Shown: positions 34,340 through 45,167 of the stretch, in pieces
Position numbering within the stretch: position 1 is the stretch's first letter
Layout of the letters: every line of letters starts with the position of its first letter
Source of the DNA: Streptomyces venezuelae
Lineage (GTDB): Bacteria; Actinomycetota; Actinomycetes; Streptomycetales; Streptomycetaceae
DNA: 64,000 bases
Direction of reading: 5' to 3'
NCBI RefSeq assembly: GCF_008642275.1
Contig: NZ_CP029189.1
Location: 6,306,001 to 6,370,000 of the forward strand
Translations under genes and position numbers: made by a program
The notes under the pieces: model-generated
What the model saw: only the letters and a program-made list of their open reading frames with translations
Database searches by the model: none
What the model was told of the DNA's origin: nothing

Positions 34340-36109
34340 TCAGTCCCCGGTACGCACGAAGGTCCGCACCGCCGTGTCGAAGTAGCCCCGGGCCTCTTCG
34401 GCCTGGCGGACCGGCGAGGACACCCACACGTCGTACAGGCGGCCGTCCTCCTCCCAGCACAGGTCGCGGGTGTGCCGGGGACCCTCGGCCGGCGAAAAAC
34501 CGTCCCAGGTGAACAGCCACAGGGCGGCCTGCAGGCCGTTCTGCGCGGTGGTCGCGACCTCGGCGTCACGGTAACCGGGGTTGGTCCCCGGCCCCTTGGC
34601 GTGGGCACGCTGATGGACGGCGAGGGGGCCGCCCGACTCGGGTTCGGCCACCTTGATGCCGATGCGGAAGGTCTCACCGGGTGACATGTAGAAGATCCGC
34701 GGACCTTCCACCTTGCGGGTGAAGCCGAGCGGCACCGCGAGTGAAAAACCCTCCGGGTCGGTGACGACGCGGTAGCCCGCGGGCGCGGGCCGGTCGTCGG
34801 ACGAGGGGGAGACCGTGTCGGTCCGCTCGCCGGTGGCGGCGGAGGAGGCGGGCGTGCTCGCCTGGCCGGCCGCCCCGCTCGTGGACGTCCGCCCTCCCCG
34901 CCCGCCGTCGCTCGTGAGCAGCGCGGCGGACACGCCGGCACCGGTGATCGCGGCCAGCAGCAGCCCGGCGATCAGCGCCGCCGCCGGCCGCCGCCTCCCC
35001 GGGGCGTGCGGGGGCCCGGGCGCGGGTACCGGGGCCGACAGGGGCGTCGGCGCCGACGCCGGGACCGCCCCGGCCCGTGCCGGACCGTGAGCGGCCGGGG
35101 TCTGCGGGACGCTCGGGATCAGCGGGACGTCCGGGGTCCGGGGGACGTCCGGGGTCTGCGGTACCGCCGTGGCCTGCGGGCCGCCCGGGGGTTGCGGCGA
35201 GGCGTCCTGCGGGGCCGGAGCGGACTGCGCCGGGTCGTGCAGGGCCGGGGTGTACCGCGTCGGGGTGTACTGCCCCGCCGACTGCGCGCAGTCCCGCAGC
35301 ATCCGCTCGGCCCGCTCCGCGCCGATCCGCTCGGCCGGATCGCGCTCCAGCAGTCCCCGCACCACCGGCAGCAGCGGGCCACAGGCCTCGGGCGGCCGGA
35401 TCTCGTCGAAGACCACCGCGTGCAGGATCCCGCCGAGCGAATCCCGCCGGAAGGGGGAGGCGCCGCTGAGGGCCGCGCACAGCAGGGCGCCCAGCGACCA
35501 CAGATCGGCCTCGGGCCCGGCCGGCGTCCGCCCCGACATCCGCTCGGGCGCGGTGTACTCGGGGGAACCGACGAAGGACCCGGTGGTCGTCAGCGTCGTG
35601 GCGCCCGACACCTGCGCGATGCCGAAGTCGGTGAGCACGGGCCGCCCGCCCGGCGCCTCCAGCAGGACGTTCGCCGGCTTGATGTCCCGGTGCAGTACCC
35701 CGGCCGCGTGCGCCGTACGCAGCGCTCCGACCAGCGCGGCCCCGATCCGGGCCGCTTCGGCGACGTCCACGGGACCGGTCCGGGAGAGCCGGTCGGCGAG
35801 GGAACCGCCCTCGACCAGCTCCATGACGATGTACGGGAGTTCGCCGTCCTCGACGATGTCGTGCACCACGATGATGTGGGGGTGCTTGAGCTGCGCCGCC
35901 GCCCGTGCCTCGCGGAGCGTCCGCTCACGCTGCTGGCGGGCCTCCTCCTCGGACAGCGCGGGGTCGAGCGCGACCTCCTTGACGGCGACGTTCCGCCCGA
36001 GCAACTGGTCCGTGGCGCGCCACACGATGCCCATGCCGCCGCGTCCGAGCTTGGCGTCCAGCCGGTAGCGCCCTGCGATCACGCGGGCGTTCGCCCCCTC
36101 GGTCCCCAT
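34340..36109 (-). CDS. Membrane Ser/Thr protein kinase (PknB-like)
   Basis: A 589-residue receptor kinase. The cytosolic kinase domain (about 12-270) has GRGGMG, catalytic Lys in VAVKEV, HRDIKPAN, DFGIAQ and a TTTGSFVGSPEYTAPE activation segment. A Pro-rich juxtamembrane region with QTPDVP-type hexapeptide repeats spans about 290-365. A transmembrane helix lies near 375-397, followed by a 190-residue extracellular domain without PASTA repeats (it contains YRVVTDPEGFSLAVP and ends FVRTGD), of a kind often seen in Streptomyces kinases. Start is ATG 36109; an ATG at 36127 is equally weak. It is transcribed toward the two-component genes after a 228-base gap. Confidence 0.93.
   Translation of the reverse strand: MGTEGANARVIAGRYRLDAKLGRGGMGIVWRATDQLLGRNVAVKEVALDPALSEEEARQQRERTLREARAAAQLKHPHIIVVHDIVEDGELPYIVMELVEGGSLADRLSRTGPVDVAEAARIGAALVGALRTAHAAGVLHRDIKPANVLLEAPGGRPVLTDFGIAQVSGATTLTTTGSFVGSPEYTAPERMSGRTPAGPEADLWSLGALLCAALSGASPFRRDSLGGILHAVVFDEIRPPEACGPLLPVVRGLLERDPAERIGAERAERMLRDCAQSAGQYTPTRYTPALHDPAQSAPAPQDASPQPPGGPQATAVPQTPDVPRTPDVPLIPSVPQTPAAHGPARAGAVPASAPTPLSAPVPAPGPPHAPGRRRPAAALIAGLLLAAITGAGVSAALLTSDGGRGGRTSTSGAAGQASTPASSAATGERTDTVSPSSDDRPAPAGYRVVTDPEGFSLAVPLGFTRKVEGPRIFYMSPGETFRIGIKVAEPESGGPLAVHQRAHAKGPGTNPGYRDAEVATTAQNGLQAALWLFTWDGFSPAEGPRHTRDLCWEEDGRLYDVWVSSPVRQAEEARGYFDTAVRTFVRTGD
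35124..35156. repeat. 18-base repeat in the kinase linker
   Basis: GGGACGTCCGGGGTC occurs exactly at 35124-35138 and 35142-35156, an 18-base period. It encodes hexapeptides of the PQTPDV type in the juxtamembrane region. Confidence 0.8.
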
Positions 36110-36224
36110 GGCGCCATCATGCCGCATCGCGGATCAGCACCCGTTCGCGGCGTGTCGAAGCCGCCCCTTGATCGTTTCTTCAGCGGTGGCCCTTACTTCT
36201 GCTGCGGATTTCGGGAGGCGCGCG

Positions 36225-36821
36225 GTGACCGCTTGGCAGTACTTCGCCGGGGCGGGCCTGGTGGCGGCACTCTGCCCGCTGCACGGCCACGTGGCGGTCG
36301 CGGGCGAGGACGACGGCGACGGCTACGGAGCCCGCGTCGACCTGTGCGTGCCGGCCGGGCAGCCGGAGAGGCCGGTCTTCCGGCCGCCGTCCGGGCTGCC
36401 CTCGGTCCGGGTGGCCGTGCCCGGCACCGGCCGGCCGACCGTGCGTCACCCGGGGCGGCCCGCGGGGGCCCAAACTGCCACAGCGCGTCCCGTGCGGCCG
36501 GCCGAGCCCGCGCGGCCGCGTCCGCCCGGCGCGGTGGTGGAGCCTTCGGCGGAGGCAAGGGCCGAGGGGCCGGAGCCGCGGGAGCCCGCGGCGGGTCCCG
36601 GGGGCCGGGACGAGGCGGCCGCGGCCGGCGCACCCGCCCCGCCCGCGGCCAGGGCCGCCGCCGCGCGGGTGAGCGCCTTCCACGTGCGTCCGTACCGTTC
36701 GGTGGCCGTCGAGCGGCGCGGCCCGGGCGGGATGTCCACCCTCACGCTCATGGTCGTCGTCACCACCCCTGCCGTACTGGCCGCCGCCGCCCTGCGTCCC
36801 CGTTCCAAGAGCCGGGGCTGA
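36225..36821 (+). CDS. Unrecognised Ala/Pro-rich protein with N-terminal signal and C-terminal TM
   Basis: I do not recognise this 198-residue protein. It starts with a hydrophobic segment (YFAGAGLVAALCPLHGHVAVA) that may be a signal peptide, continues with a long Ala/Pro/Arg-rich disordered part, and ends with one hydrophobic helix and a basic tail RPRSKSRG. This is the layout of a surface-anchored stalk protein. GTG 36225 is chosen because GGGAGG lies about five bases before it; the frame is open upstream without coding character. It is followed after 69 bases by the DUF4239-like gene on the same strand. Confidence 0.6.
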   Translation: MTAWQYFAGAGLVAALCPLHGHVAVAGEDDGDGYGARVDLCVPAGQPERPVFRPPSGLPSVRVAVPGTGRPTVRHPGRPAGAQTATARPVRPAEPARPRPPGAVVEPSAEARAEGPEPREPAAGPGGRDEAAAAGAPAPPAARAAAARVSAFHVRPYRSVAVERRGPGGMSTLTLMVVVTTPAVLAAAALRPRSKSRG

Positions 36822-36890
36822 CCGCCGCGGCCCCTTCCCACCCGTGTCCGCCGACTCACCGATCCACCGATCCACACCGGGAGAATCCAC

Positions 36891-37673
36891 GTGTCCGAAT
36901 GGCTGGTCCTGGCCATCGCCATGGCGCTCGTCTGCGCCCTCGTCCTCGCCATCACCGCGATCCGGCACCGCCGGGCCGCGGAAGACGAGGACACCAGCGA
37001 AACCCCCGACGTCATCGAGTACATGACGATGATGGTGGGCGTGGTCTACGCGATCGTGCTGGGCCTGGCCATCGCGGGCGTCTGGGAGGCGCGCGGCGCC
37101 GCCGAGGACAGCGTGCGCCGTGAGGCCCAGGCCCTGTACGAGGTGACGCAGCGGGCCGACGTCTACCCGGCAGCCGTCCGCGACCGGATCCGTGGCGAGG
37201 TGGACGCGTACGTCGCCCACACCGTCGCCGTGGACTGGCCGCTGCTGACCTCCGGCGACAGCGCCTCGGCCGAGGGCGCCGCACTGCTCGGCAAGCTGCG
37301 CACCGACGTCACGCACCAGAGCCCGGCCAACGAGCTCCAGGCGCAGGCCTACCAGCCGCTGCTGGACCACATCGCCGCGGCCGACGACGCGCGCCACTCG
37401 CGGACGCAGAGCGCGGAGTCCACGCTGCCGGGCGTGGTGTGGTTCGGGCTGCTGGTCGGCGGCCTGGTCACGGTGGGGCTGATCTTCACCCTGCAGATCC
37501 GCCGCTCCGGACGGGAGTTGCTGCTCGCCGGACTGTTCAGCGCGCTGATCGTGTTCCTGCTGTTCATGGTGTGGAGCTTCGACGCCCCGTACGGGCGGGA
37601 GGGGATCGACTCGGCCGCACCGTTCCAGGACCTGTTCCCGGCCACGGCTGCGGCGTCGGTCGCCAGCCGCTGA
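36891..37673 (+). CDS. DUF4239/bestrophin-like membrane protein
   Basis: A 260-residue membrane protein with two N-terminal hydrophobic helices (residues 3-24 and about 47-65) and two C-terminal helices (about 183-205 and 213-233) around an extended helical middle of about 110 residues. This two-plus-two arrangement, with VIEYMTMMVGVVYAIVLGLAIAGVWE, matches proteins annotated DUF4239 and is bestrophin-like; ion-channel activity is possible but unproven. The GTG start at 36891 follows GGGAGA. The gene ends 48 bases before a convergent membrane-protein gene. Confidence 0.8.
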   Translation: MSEWLVLAIAMALVCALVLAITAIRHRRAAEDEDTSETPDVIEYMTMMVGVVYAIVLGLAIAGVWEARGAAEDSVRREAQALYEVTQRADVYPAAVRDRIRGEVDAYVAHTVAVDWPLLTSGDSASAEGAALLGKLRTDVTHQSPANELQAQAYQPLLDHIAAADDARHSRTQSAESTLPGVVWFGLLVGGLVTVGLIFTLQIRRSGRELLLAGLFSALIVFLLFMVWSFDAPYGREGIDSAAPFQDLFPATAAASVASR

Positions 37674-37721
37674 CGGGTTCCGGCAGAGGCCTCGGCCTCG
37701 GCAGGATCCGGAAGGGGCGGC

Positions 37722-38891
37722 TCAGACGGTCGCCTCGCGCCGGACCGCCTGCACCACCGGCGAGTGCCGCAGCGCGTCGGAGATCCGCAGCAGGTCGCGC
37801 GGACCGTCGGCGGTGTCGAGGACGGTCTGTTCGTCCTCTCCGGTGGTCCGTCCGTCGGGGTCGGCGGAGCGGGCCCGTACGGCGGCCGCGACCATGGCGG
37901 CCTCGGCGACGGCGCGGGCCGTCTCCTCGTCGGCGCCCCCGGCGACGGCGCGCTCGTAGGCGCCGTCGCCGAGGCCCTTGTCGAAGTACGGTCCGAGGTG
38001 CAGGAAGCCGTCGTGGATGTCCGACTCGCGCTGGATCACCCGCAGTTCCGCCGCGGACCACCAGGCCATCGGCACGGACGGCGTGCCGCTGGGCGCGGAG
38101 ATCTGCACCTCGTGCCAGAGCGGGCCGAGCCGGCGGTACGTCGCCCAGGTCAGCCAGTGGTCCGACAGGCGCTGGCAGACGAGCGGGACCACGAAGCCCA
38201 TCGCGCTGACGAGCGCCCCGAGGGAGGCGAGCGGCGGAGCGACGAAGGTGCTGAGGTCGTCCAGGTCGTGACCGGACCAGCGGGCGACGACCGCGGTCAT
38301 CTTGGTCGCGTCGTAGGCGAGGTTGAAGACGTAGCCGATGACGATGATCACCAGGCCGATCCGCAGCCAGCCGCGGACCTGGAGCGACCAGCGCCAGCAC
38401 AGGACCACCATCACGAAAGCCGCCACGCAGTGCGCCAGCAGGTAGAGGGCGATCAGGTGGCCGATGTACGGGGTGTTGGCGTAGTAGGTGTCGAAGTCGC
38501 GCAGCCGCTCCACCGGGGTCTCCCCGAGGGCGAAGAGCACGATCAGGACGACGATGACCAGGCTGTAGCCCAGGATCCAGCGGCGCGAGACACGTCGGGT
38601 CCGTTCGGGCGGGCCGCCCCGCCAGTTGACCATCAGGACCAGGCAGGAGGCGCTGAACGCGGTGATCAGGCAGTAGACCAGGGGGGCCGAGACGTTCACG
38701 ATCCCGGTCCAGCGGTTGACCGCCGCGATGGTCGGCGGGGCGGCGAAGGTGAACACCGCTCCGGCCAGGGTCAGCAGGGCGACGACCGACCGGAGGAGCG
38801 GGTCCCGCCAGTTGTGCCGCAGGGCCGGCAGCTTGAAGGCGAGTGAGACCGCCATCGCGGCCGCCGGTATGTAGTAGTCCTGGCCGTTCAA
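37722..38891 (-). CDS. MAB_1171c-like (DUF6545-type) polytopic membrane protein
   Basis: A 389-residue protein with seven to eight N-terminal hydrophobic segments and a soluble C-terminal part of about 140 residues. Family-like elements are the N-terminal YYIPAAAMAVSLAFKLPAL and the cytosolic segment RLGPLWHEVQ followed by an HD-like DIHDGFLHLGPYFD. The function of this family is not known, although database names call it a putative transporter. I choose TTG 38889-38891: it overlaps the stop of the preceding gene as TTGA and AGGA lies seven bases before it. A longer frame runs upstream but would overlap the metallopeptidase gene. It appears to be the last gene of a three-gene unit. Confidence 0.75.
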   Translation of the reverse strand: MNGQDYYIPAAAMAVSLAFKLPALRHNWRDPLLRSVVALLTLAGAVFTFAAPPTIAAVNRWTGIVNVSAPLVYCLITAFSASCLVLMVNWRGGPPERTRRVSRRWILGYSLVIVVLIVLFALGETPVERLRDFDTYYANTPYIGHLIALYLLAHCVAAFVMVVLCWRWSLQVRGWLRIGLVIIVIGYVFNLAYDATKMTAVVARWSGHDLDDLSTFVAPPLASLGALVSAMGFVVPLVCQRLSDHWLTWATYRRLGPLWHEVQISAPSGTPSVPMAWWSAAELRVIQRESDIHDGFLHLGPYFDKGLGDGAYERAVAGGADEETARAVAEAAMVAAAVRARSADPDGRTTGEDEQTVLDTADGPRDLLRISDALRHSPVVQAVRREATV

Positions 38892-39445
38892 CGCTCGTTC
38901 CTGTGCCCCCGGTAGCCCAGCGAAGCCTCGATCCGGCCCGCCAGTTGATCGCGCTGGACCGGAGCGCGGTGGCCCGCCGATCCGGCGAGCCAGTTCCGAC
39001 ACCGACTACCCAGCAGTAAGCCGAAGGATTCGGCTTCCGTCTCCTCCTGCACGTCGGCGCGTGTGCGCGCGGCGACGCGCCGTACGGTCTCGCCGATGTC
39101 GGCCTCGTCGGACAGCAGCCGTGCGGCGACGGCGGCGCCGTCGACGTGGTGACTGCAGTGACCGGCCTTCATGTGCCACAGCTCGTGTCCCAGGATCACC
39201 AGTTGGTGGTCCGGCGCGGTGCGTTCCTCGATGACCACGAGATCACGGTCCGCCATGTCGAGCCACAGGCCGCTGGCCGTCCGGGGCGGGAACGAGGCCA
39301 TCCGGAAGTCCACCCGGCGGCCGCGGTGTCTGCTCATGCCCTCGCAGAGGGCAGCGTAGAGGTCCACGGGTTCCACGGGGGCGTTCAGCCGGATACCGGC
39401 CACCAGCTCCCCGCACAACCGCCGCTGCTCTCTGCCTATGCTCAC
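38888..39445 (-). CDS. ImmA/IrrE-like metallopeptidase-type protein with TTA codon
   Basis: A 185-residue protein with a zinc-binding HELWH at residues 87-91 in LGHELWHMKAGH, and a later Glu-rich helix EETEAESFG that can supply the third ligand. This fits ImmA/IrrE-type proteins, which act on or with XRE repressors. Leu143 is a TTA codon (39019-39017), suggesting bldA-dependent translation. GTG 39445 follows GGGGAGAAC. An XRE-type regulator gene lies 64 bases upstream on the same strand and the membrane-protein gene overlaps its stop. Peptidase activity and its target are inference. Confidence 0.82.
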   Translation of the reverse strand: MSIGREQRRLCGELVAGIRLNAPVEPVDLYAALCEGMSRHRGRRVDFRMASFPPRTASGLWLDMADRDLVVIEERTAPDHQLVILGHELWHMKAGHCSHHVDGAAVAARLLSDEADIGETVRRVAARTRADVQEETEAESFGLLLGSRCRNWLAGSAGHRAPVQRDQLAGRIEASLGYRGHRNER

Positions 39446-39489
39446 CGTTCTCCCCGTCGGCGCGGATCCGGATCAGGACTCAAGGATCA

Positions 39490-39511
39490 GACCCAGACTT
39501 TCGACTGGGTC
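39490..39511. terminator. Inverted repeat GACCCAG / CTGGGTC after the XRE gene
   Basis: Perfect 7-base arms at 39490-39496 and 39505-39511 with an eight-base loop overlap the stop of the XRE gene. They may attenuate read-through into the ImmA-like gene. Confidence 0.45.
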
Positions 39512-40178
39512 AGGATTCATTCGGTTTGACGCTTTCGAGGAGCAGGTCCAGCCATTCGGTCACCTTGTCCCGGTGCTTGTCGCTGGGCAGTTGGGCGGCG
39601 CGCCAGGCGATGCCCCGTACGCCGTGGTTCTGCAGGAGTCTTGCCAGCGGATCGCCCGCCGATGCGGCCGGGGCCGGAACGGTTTCGCGCGCCCGCCCCG
39701 CGAAGTCCTGGAGCAGCTGTTGCTCGGTCCGCTGGAGCGCGTCGGTGAGGGCGTCGGAGTCGTGCGCCGTGAGGAACCCCGCGTGCACTCCGAAGAACCG
39801 CTGGATCGCGTCGCAGTGTTCCATGGTGGGGCGCCGGTCGCCGTTGATCAGTGCTCCGGCCTGCTGCCGGGACATGCCGGCGCCGTCCGCGATCTCCTGC
39901 TGCGTGTAGCGGCGGCCGTTCGGTTTGACGCGGGTCCGCCGGAGCAGGTCGAGGCGCTGCAGGAACCGGGTCTGCAGATCGGGCTCGCCGGCCGGCCGGC
40001 CGTCGAGCAGGGTCCTGACCACGTCCGTGGGTACGCCGGAGGCCTCGGAGAGCCGCCGCAGGTCGAAGACCTGGTTCAAGTCGCGGCCCATCTTGCCCGC
40101 GAGTTCGGCGACACGCGTGATGGTGGCTGCCATGGGTGCGTGGGCCACCGCGACGGGAGCCGGGAAGCCGTCTGTCAC
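39510..40178 (-). CDS. XRE-family transcriptional regulator
   Basis: A 222-residue DNA-binding protein. The helix-turn-helix lies in GRRYTQQEIADGAGMSRQQAGALINGDRRP, and the following helices resemble Cro/C1-type regulators. The N-terminal 60 residues look like a second weaker helical module with ASGVPTDVVRTLLDGR. I choose GTG 40178 because AGGAG lies seven bases before it; GTG 40217 has no ribosome site. The genes downstream encode an ImmA-like metalloprotein and a membrane protein. In other systems ImmA cleaves such repressors, so the pair may form a relief-of-repression switch; this is inference. Divergent from a second XRE gene. Confidence 0.85.
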   Translation of the reverse strand: MTDGFPAPVAVAHAPMAATITRVAELAGKMGRDLNQVFDLRRLSEASGVPTDVVRTLLDGRPAGEPDLQTRFLQRLDLLRRTRVKPNGRRYTQQEIADGAGMSRQQAGALINGDRRPTMEHCDAIQRFFGVHAGFLTAHDSDALTDALQRTEQQLLQDFAGRARETVPAPAASAGDPLARLLQNHGVRGIAWRAAQLPSDKHRDKVTEWLDLLLESVKPNES

Positions 40179-40234
40179 CAGTGGTTCTCCTAGATCGCGC
40201 GAAGTCGGTATGGGCACATGGTCGGCTTCTGGAA

Positions 40235-40356
40235 TCTAGCCGCTCTCGCCCGTAAGGGCTAGAACGTGCCACAGCTGTGGCGGGAATGAGCTGTCAAGAG
40301 GCTGGAATTGCCACAATAGTTGACACTCGAATGAAGTCGGTAGCAGGATCGCCACA
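40235..40356. promoter_or_regulatory. Divergent control region with palindromes and GCCACA motifs
   Basis: TCTAGCC (40235-40241) and GGCTAGA (40257-40263) form an inverted repeat; GCCACAGCTGTGGC (40268-40281) is a perfect 14-base palindrome. GCCACA recurs at 40310, 40351 and 40398. TTGACA (40320-40325) with CAGGAT (40344-40349), 18 bases apart, is a good promoter candidate for the rightward XRE gene. The stretch is clearly richer in A and T than its neighbours. Confidence 0.6.
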
Positions 40357-40395
40357 CGGAAATGAAGATCCAGACCGGAGGAGGGGGAGCTCTCA

Positions 40396-41385
40396 GTGCC
40401 ACATCTCGCAGCGGTGGGCCCGTCCGATGGACTCGCCCGAGCCGTTGAAGAGCGCCTGGCGGGCGAAGAACCCGCCCGCGGTGCCGTGCGGTCGGAGCGA
40501 CGCAAGGAGATTTTGCGCCAGCGCCGCGAGGAGCTGGGCCTGAGCCAGGAAGACCTCGCCGCCCGGCTGCGCATCAGCGTGCGCGCGTACGGGAACTGGG
40601 AAAGAGGTCTCGTCAAGGAGTGGACGGACCGTAAACTCCTCGCCCTGGCCGAGGCCTTGGAGATGAGCGAGCGCCAGTGCTTCTGGCTGTTCCGCGTCAT
40701 GGTCGACCGCGACCCGCCGCCCACGTGGCGGGCCGCCGAGGAGAACCGGCTGCCCGAGGATCCGGCGCAGCGCGACTACCTGTGCGACTACGCGGCCCTC
40801 ATGGAGTCCGTGCCGTACCCGAGCTTCCTGGTGGACCACCGCTGGGACGTCGCCCTGACCAATTCGGCATTCGACCAGCTCTTCCAGACGGTGAGACCGC
40901 ACCCGACGGCCCTGCCGGACGACAACTTCCTGCGGTTCGTGCTGTTCCACCCGGACGCGGCGGCGGTGCTGGAGGACCACGAACCGGCCTGGTGCGTACC
41001 GCTGCTGGCCCAGTTCGCGACCGCGCTGGCCGGGGCCCCCGAGGACGAGGGGCTGCGCAGCATCCGCCAAGAGGTGGCCCGCGACCCGTTCATGGAGGCG
41101 GCCTACCGGTACGGCGTGCCGCACTGGCTGAGCACCCACGGGACCGACGCCGCCGAGCTCGACGGGGCGGTGCGCACGGTACGCCACCCCGACCCGCGGT
41201 GGGGCCTGGTGCGGTGCCGGATGGTGGCCGAGACCAGTCGGATGCTGGGCGAGATGGGACTGACCCGGATCACCCTGATCCTCTCCACGCCCACGGGCGC
41301 ACCGAGGAGCCCGGTCCGCGGCGGCGGAGGCTTCACACAGCATCAGGGCGCCAGGCTGCGCGCCGTGCCGTCGCCGGTGGAGTGA
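40396..41385 (+). CDS. XRE-family regulator with MmyB-like ligand-binding domain
   Basis: A 329-residue regulator. The helix-turn-helix EELGLSQEDLAARLRISVRAYGNWERG spans about residues 47-75. The rest is an MmyB-like domain with FLVDHRWDVALTNSAFDQLF and RFVLFHPDAAAVLEDHE, a PAS-like fold found in many actinobacterial regulators and thought to bind small lipophilic ligands. The GTG at 40396 follows GAGGAGGGGGAG with longer than usual spacing. It faces the divergent XRE-ImmA unit across a 217-base control region, so cross-regulation is plausible. Confidence 0.88.
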   Translation: MPHLAAVGPSDGLARAVEERLAGEEPARGAVRSERRKEILRQRREELGLSQEDLAARLRISVRAYGNWERGLVKEWTDRKLLALAEALEMSERQCFWLFRVMVDRDPPPTWRAAEENRLPEDPAQRDYLCDYAALMESVPYPSFLVDHRWDVALTNSAFDQLFQTVRPHPTALPDDNFLRFVLFHPDAAAVLEDHEPAWCVPLLAQFATALAGAPEDEGLRSIRQEVARDPFMEAAYRYGVPHWLSTHGTDAAELDGAVRTVRHPDPRWGLVRCRMVAETSRMLGEMGLTRITLILSTPTGAPRSPVRGGGGFTQHQGARLRAVPSPVE

Positions 41386-41517
41386 CCCGCCGGGGCAGAC
41401 TGGTGCCGGCGGGCGTGAGCCGTGGCGTCCGCGTCACCGGCCGTGTCGCCGATCGTGGCATCGGCCGCCACGACGGCGCCGGCCACGGGAACTGCACGGG
41501 CGAAAGGCGGTAGGGGC

Positions 41518-42885
41518 GTGCGGCTGACGATCCTCGGCGGGGGCGGCTTCCGGGTCCCGCTCGTCTACGGGGCCCTGCTCGGCGACCGAGCCGAAGGCCG
41601 GGTGTCCCATGTGACGCTGTACGACGAGGACCCGGCGCGGCTCACCGCCATGGCCCGCGTCCTCCGCGACCAGGCCGCAGCCGCTCCGGCGGCCGATCCG
41701 GCGGTGGACGCCCCGGAGGTCACGGTCACCACGGACCTCGACGAGGCCCTGCGCGGGGCCGATTTCGTGTTCTCCGCCATCCGCGTCGGCGGCCTCGAAG
41801 GGCGCGCCGCGGACGAGCGGATCGCCTTGGCCGAGGGGGTCCTGGGCCAGGAGACGGTGGGCGCGGGCGGGATCGCGTACGGCCTGCGGACCGTGCCGGT
41901 GGCGCGCGCGATCGCCCGCAGGATCGCCCGTACCGCCCCCGACGCGTGGGTCATCAACTTCACCAACCCGGCCGGGCTGGTCACCGAGGCCATGGCCGAG
42001 GAGCTCGGCGACCGGGTGATCGGCATCTGCGATTCCCCCGTGGGCCTCGGCCGGCGCATCGCCCGGCTGCTGGGCGCCCGCCCGCAGGAGGCCTGGATCG
42101 ACTACGTCGGCCTCAACCACCTGGGCTGGGTGCGCGGGCTGCGCATCGGCGGCCGCGACGAGCTCCCCCGGCTGCTCGCCGATACCGAGGCCCTGGAGTC
42201 CTTCGAGGAGGGCCGGCTCTTCGGGGCCGAATGGCTGCGCTCGCTCGGCGCGATCCCCAACGAGTACCTGCACTACTACTACTTCAACCGCGACACGGTA
42301 CGCGCGTACCAGGAGGCCGGGCAGACGCGCGGGGCCTTCCTGCGCGACCAGCAGCGCGGCTTCTACGCCGAGGCCGGCCGGGCGGGCACGCCGCCCGGGG
42401 CGGCGCTGGCCGCCTGGGACCGTACCCGGGCCGAGCGCGAGGCCACGTACATGGCCGAGAACCGCGAGGCGGCGGGCGCCCCGGAGCGCGAGGAGAGCGA
42501 CCTCGAATCCGGGGGCTACGAGCAGGTCGCGCTCGCACTGATGCGGGCCATCGCCCGCGACGAGCGGACCACGCTGATCCTGAACGTGCCCAACCGCTCC
42601 ACGCTGTCCGTCCTCGACGCCGAGGCCGTCATCGAGGTGCCCTGCCTGGTCGACGCGAACGGCGCCCACCCGGTGGGCGTCGCACCGCTGCCCCTGCACG
42701 CCGTGGGGCTGGTGACGGCGGTCAAGGCCGTCGAACGGGAGGTCCTGGCGGCGGCCGCGAGCGGATCGCGGGCCGACGCGGTCAAGGCCTTCGCGCTCCA
42801 TCCGCTGGTCGACTCGGTGGGCGTGGCCCGGCGGCTGCTCGACGGGTACGCGGCAGAGCATCCGGGCCTCGGCTACCTGCGCTGA
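41518..42885 (+). CDS. Family 4 glycoside hydrolase (6-phospho-beta-glucosidase type)
   Basis: NAD- and metal-dependent hydrolase of phosphorylated glycosides, cytosolic. The 455-residue protein has the N-terminal NAD loop LTILGGGGFRVPLVYGALL, the NPAGLVTEA segment, the metal-binding Cys in GICDSPVGLGRR and His in YVGLNHLGWVRG, as expected for GH4. The opening MRLTILGG at GTG 41518 fits the family; the frame is open for 96 bases upstream but that Ala-rich part is not family-like. No PTS sugar transporter is adjacent, so the substrate (for example a phospho-cellobiose) is unproven. The MFS gene starts 97 bases downstream. Confidence 0.9.
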   Translation: MRLTILGGGGFRVPLVYGALLGDRAEGRVSHVTLYDEDPARLTAMARVLRDQAAAAPAADPAVDAPEVTVTTDLDEALRGADFVFSAIRVGGLEGRAADERIALAEGVLGQETVGAGGIAYGLRTVPVARAIARRIARTAPDAWVINFTNPAGLVTEAMAEELGDRVIGICDSPVGLGRRIARLLGARPQEAWIDYVGLNHLGWVRGLRIGGRDELPRLLADTEALESFEEGRLFGAEWLRSLGAIPNEYLHYYYFNRDTVRAYQEAGQTRGAFLRDQQRGFYAEAGRAGTPPGAALAAWDRTRAEREATYMAENREAAGAPEREESDLESGGYEQVALALMRAIARDERTTLILNVPNRSTLSVLDAEAVIEVPCLVDANGAHPVGVAPLPLHAVGLVTAVKAVEREVLAAAASGSRADAVKAFALHPLVDSVGVARRLLDGYAAEHPGLGYLR

Positions 42886-45042
<2,157 letters not shown>

Positions 45043-45070
45043 ACCCGGCCCCGGAACGGAACCTCGCGAG

Positions 45071-45120
45071 CCGGTCGGTCGTCATCCCCTACGAGGCAGT
45101 AGGACAGCCGGACCGACCGG
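45071..45120. terminator. Inverted repeat CCGGTCGGTC / GACCGACCGG
   Basis: Perfect 10-base arms at 45071-45080 and 45111-45120 with a 30-base loop lie between the efflux gene and the GPP34 gene. They may be a terminator or an operator. Confidence 0.4.
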
Positions 45121-45167
45121 GCGGTAGGGCGGCCGGACCGGCGGACAGGACGATGGGGGAGCCGCAC

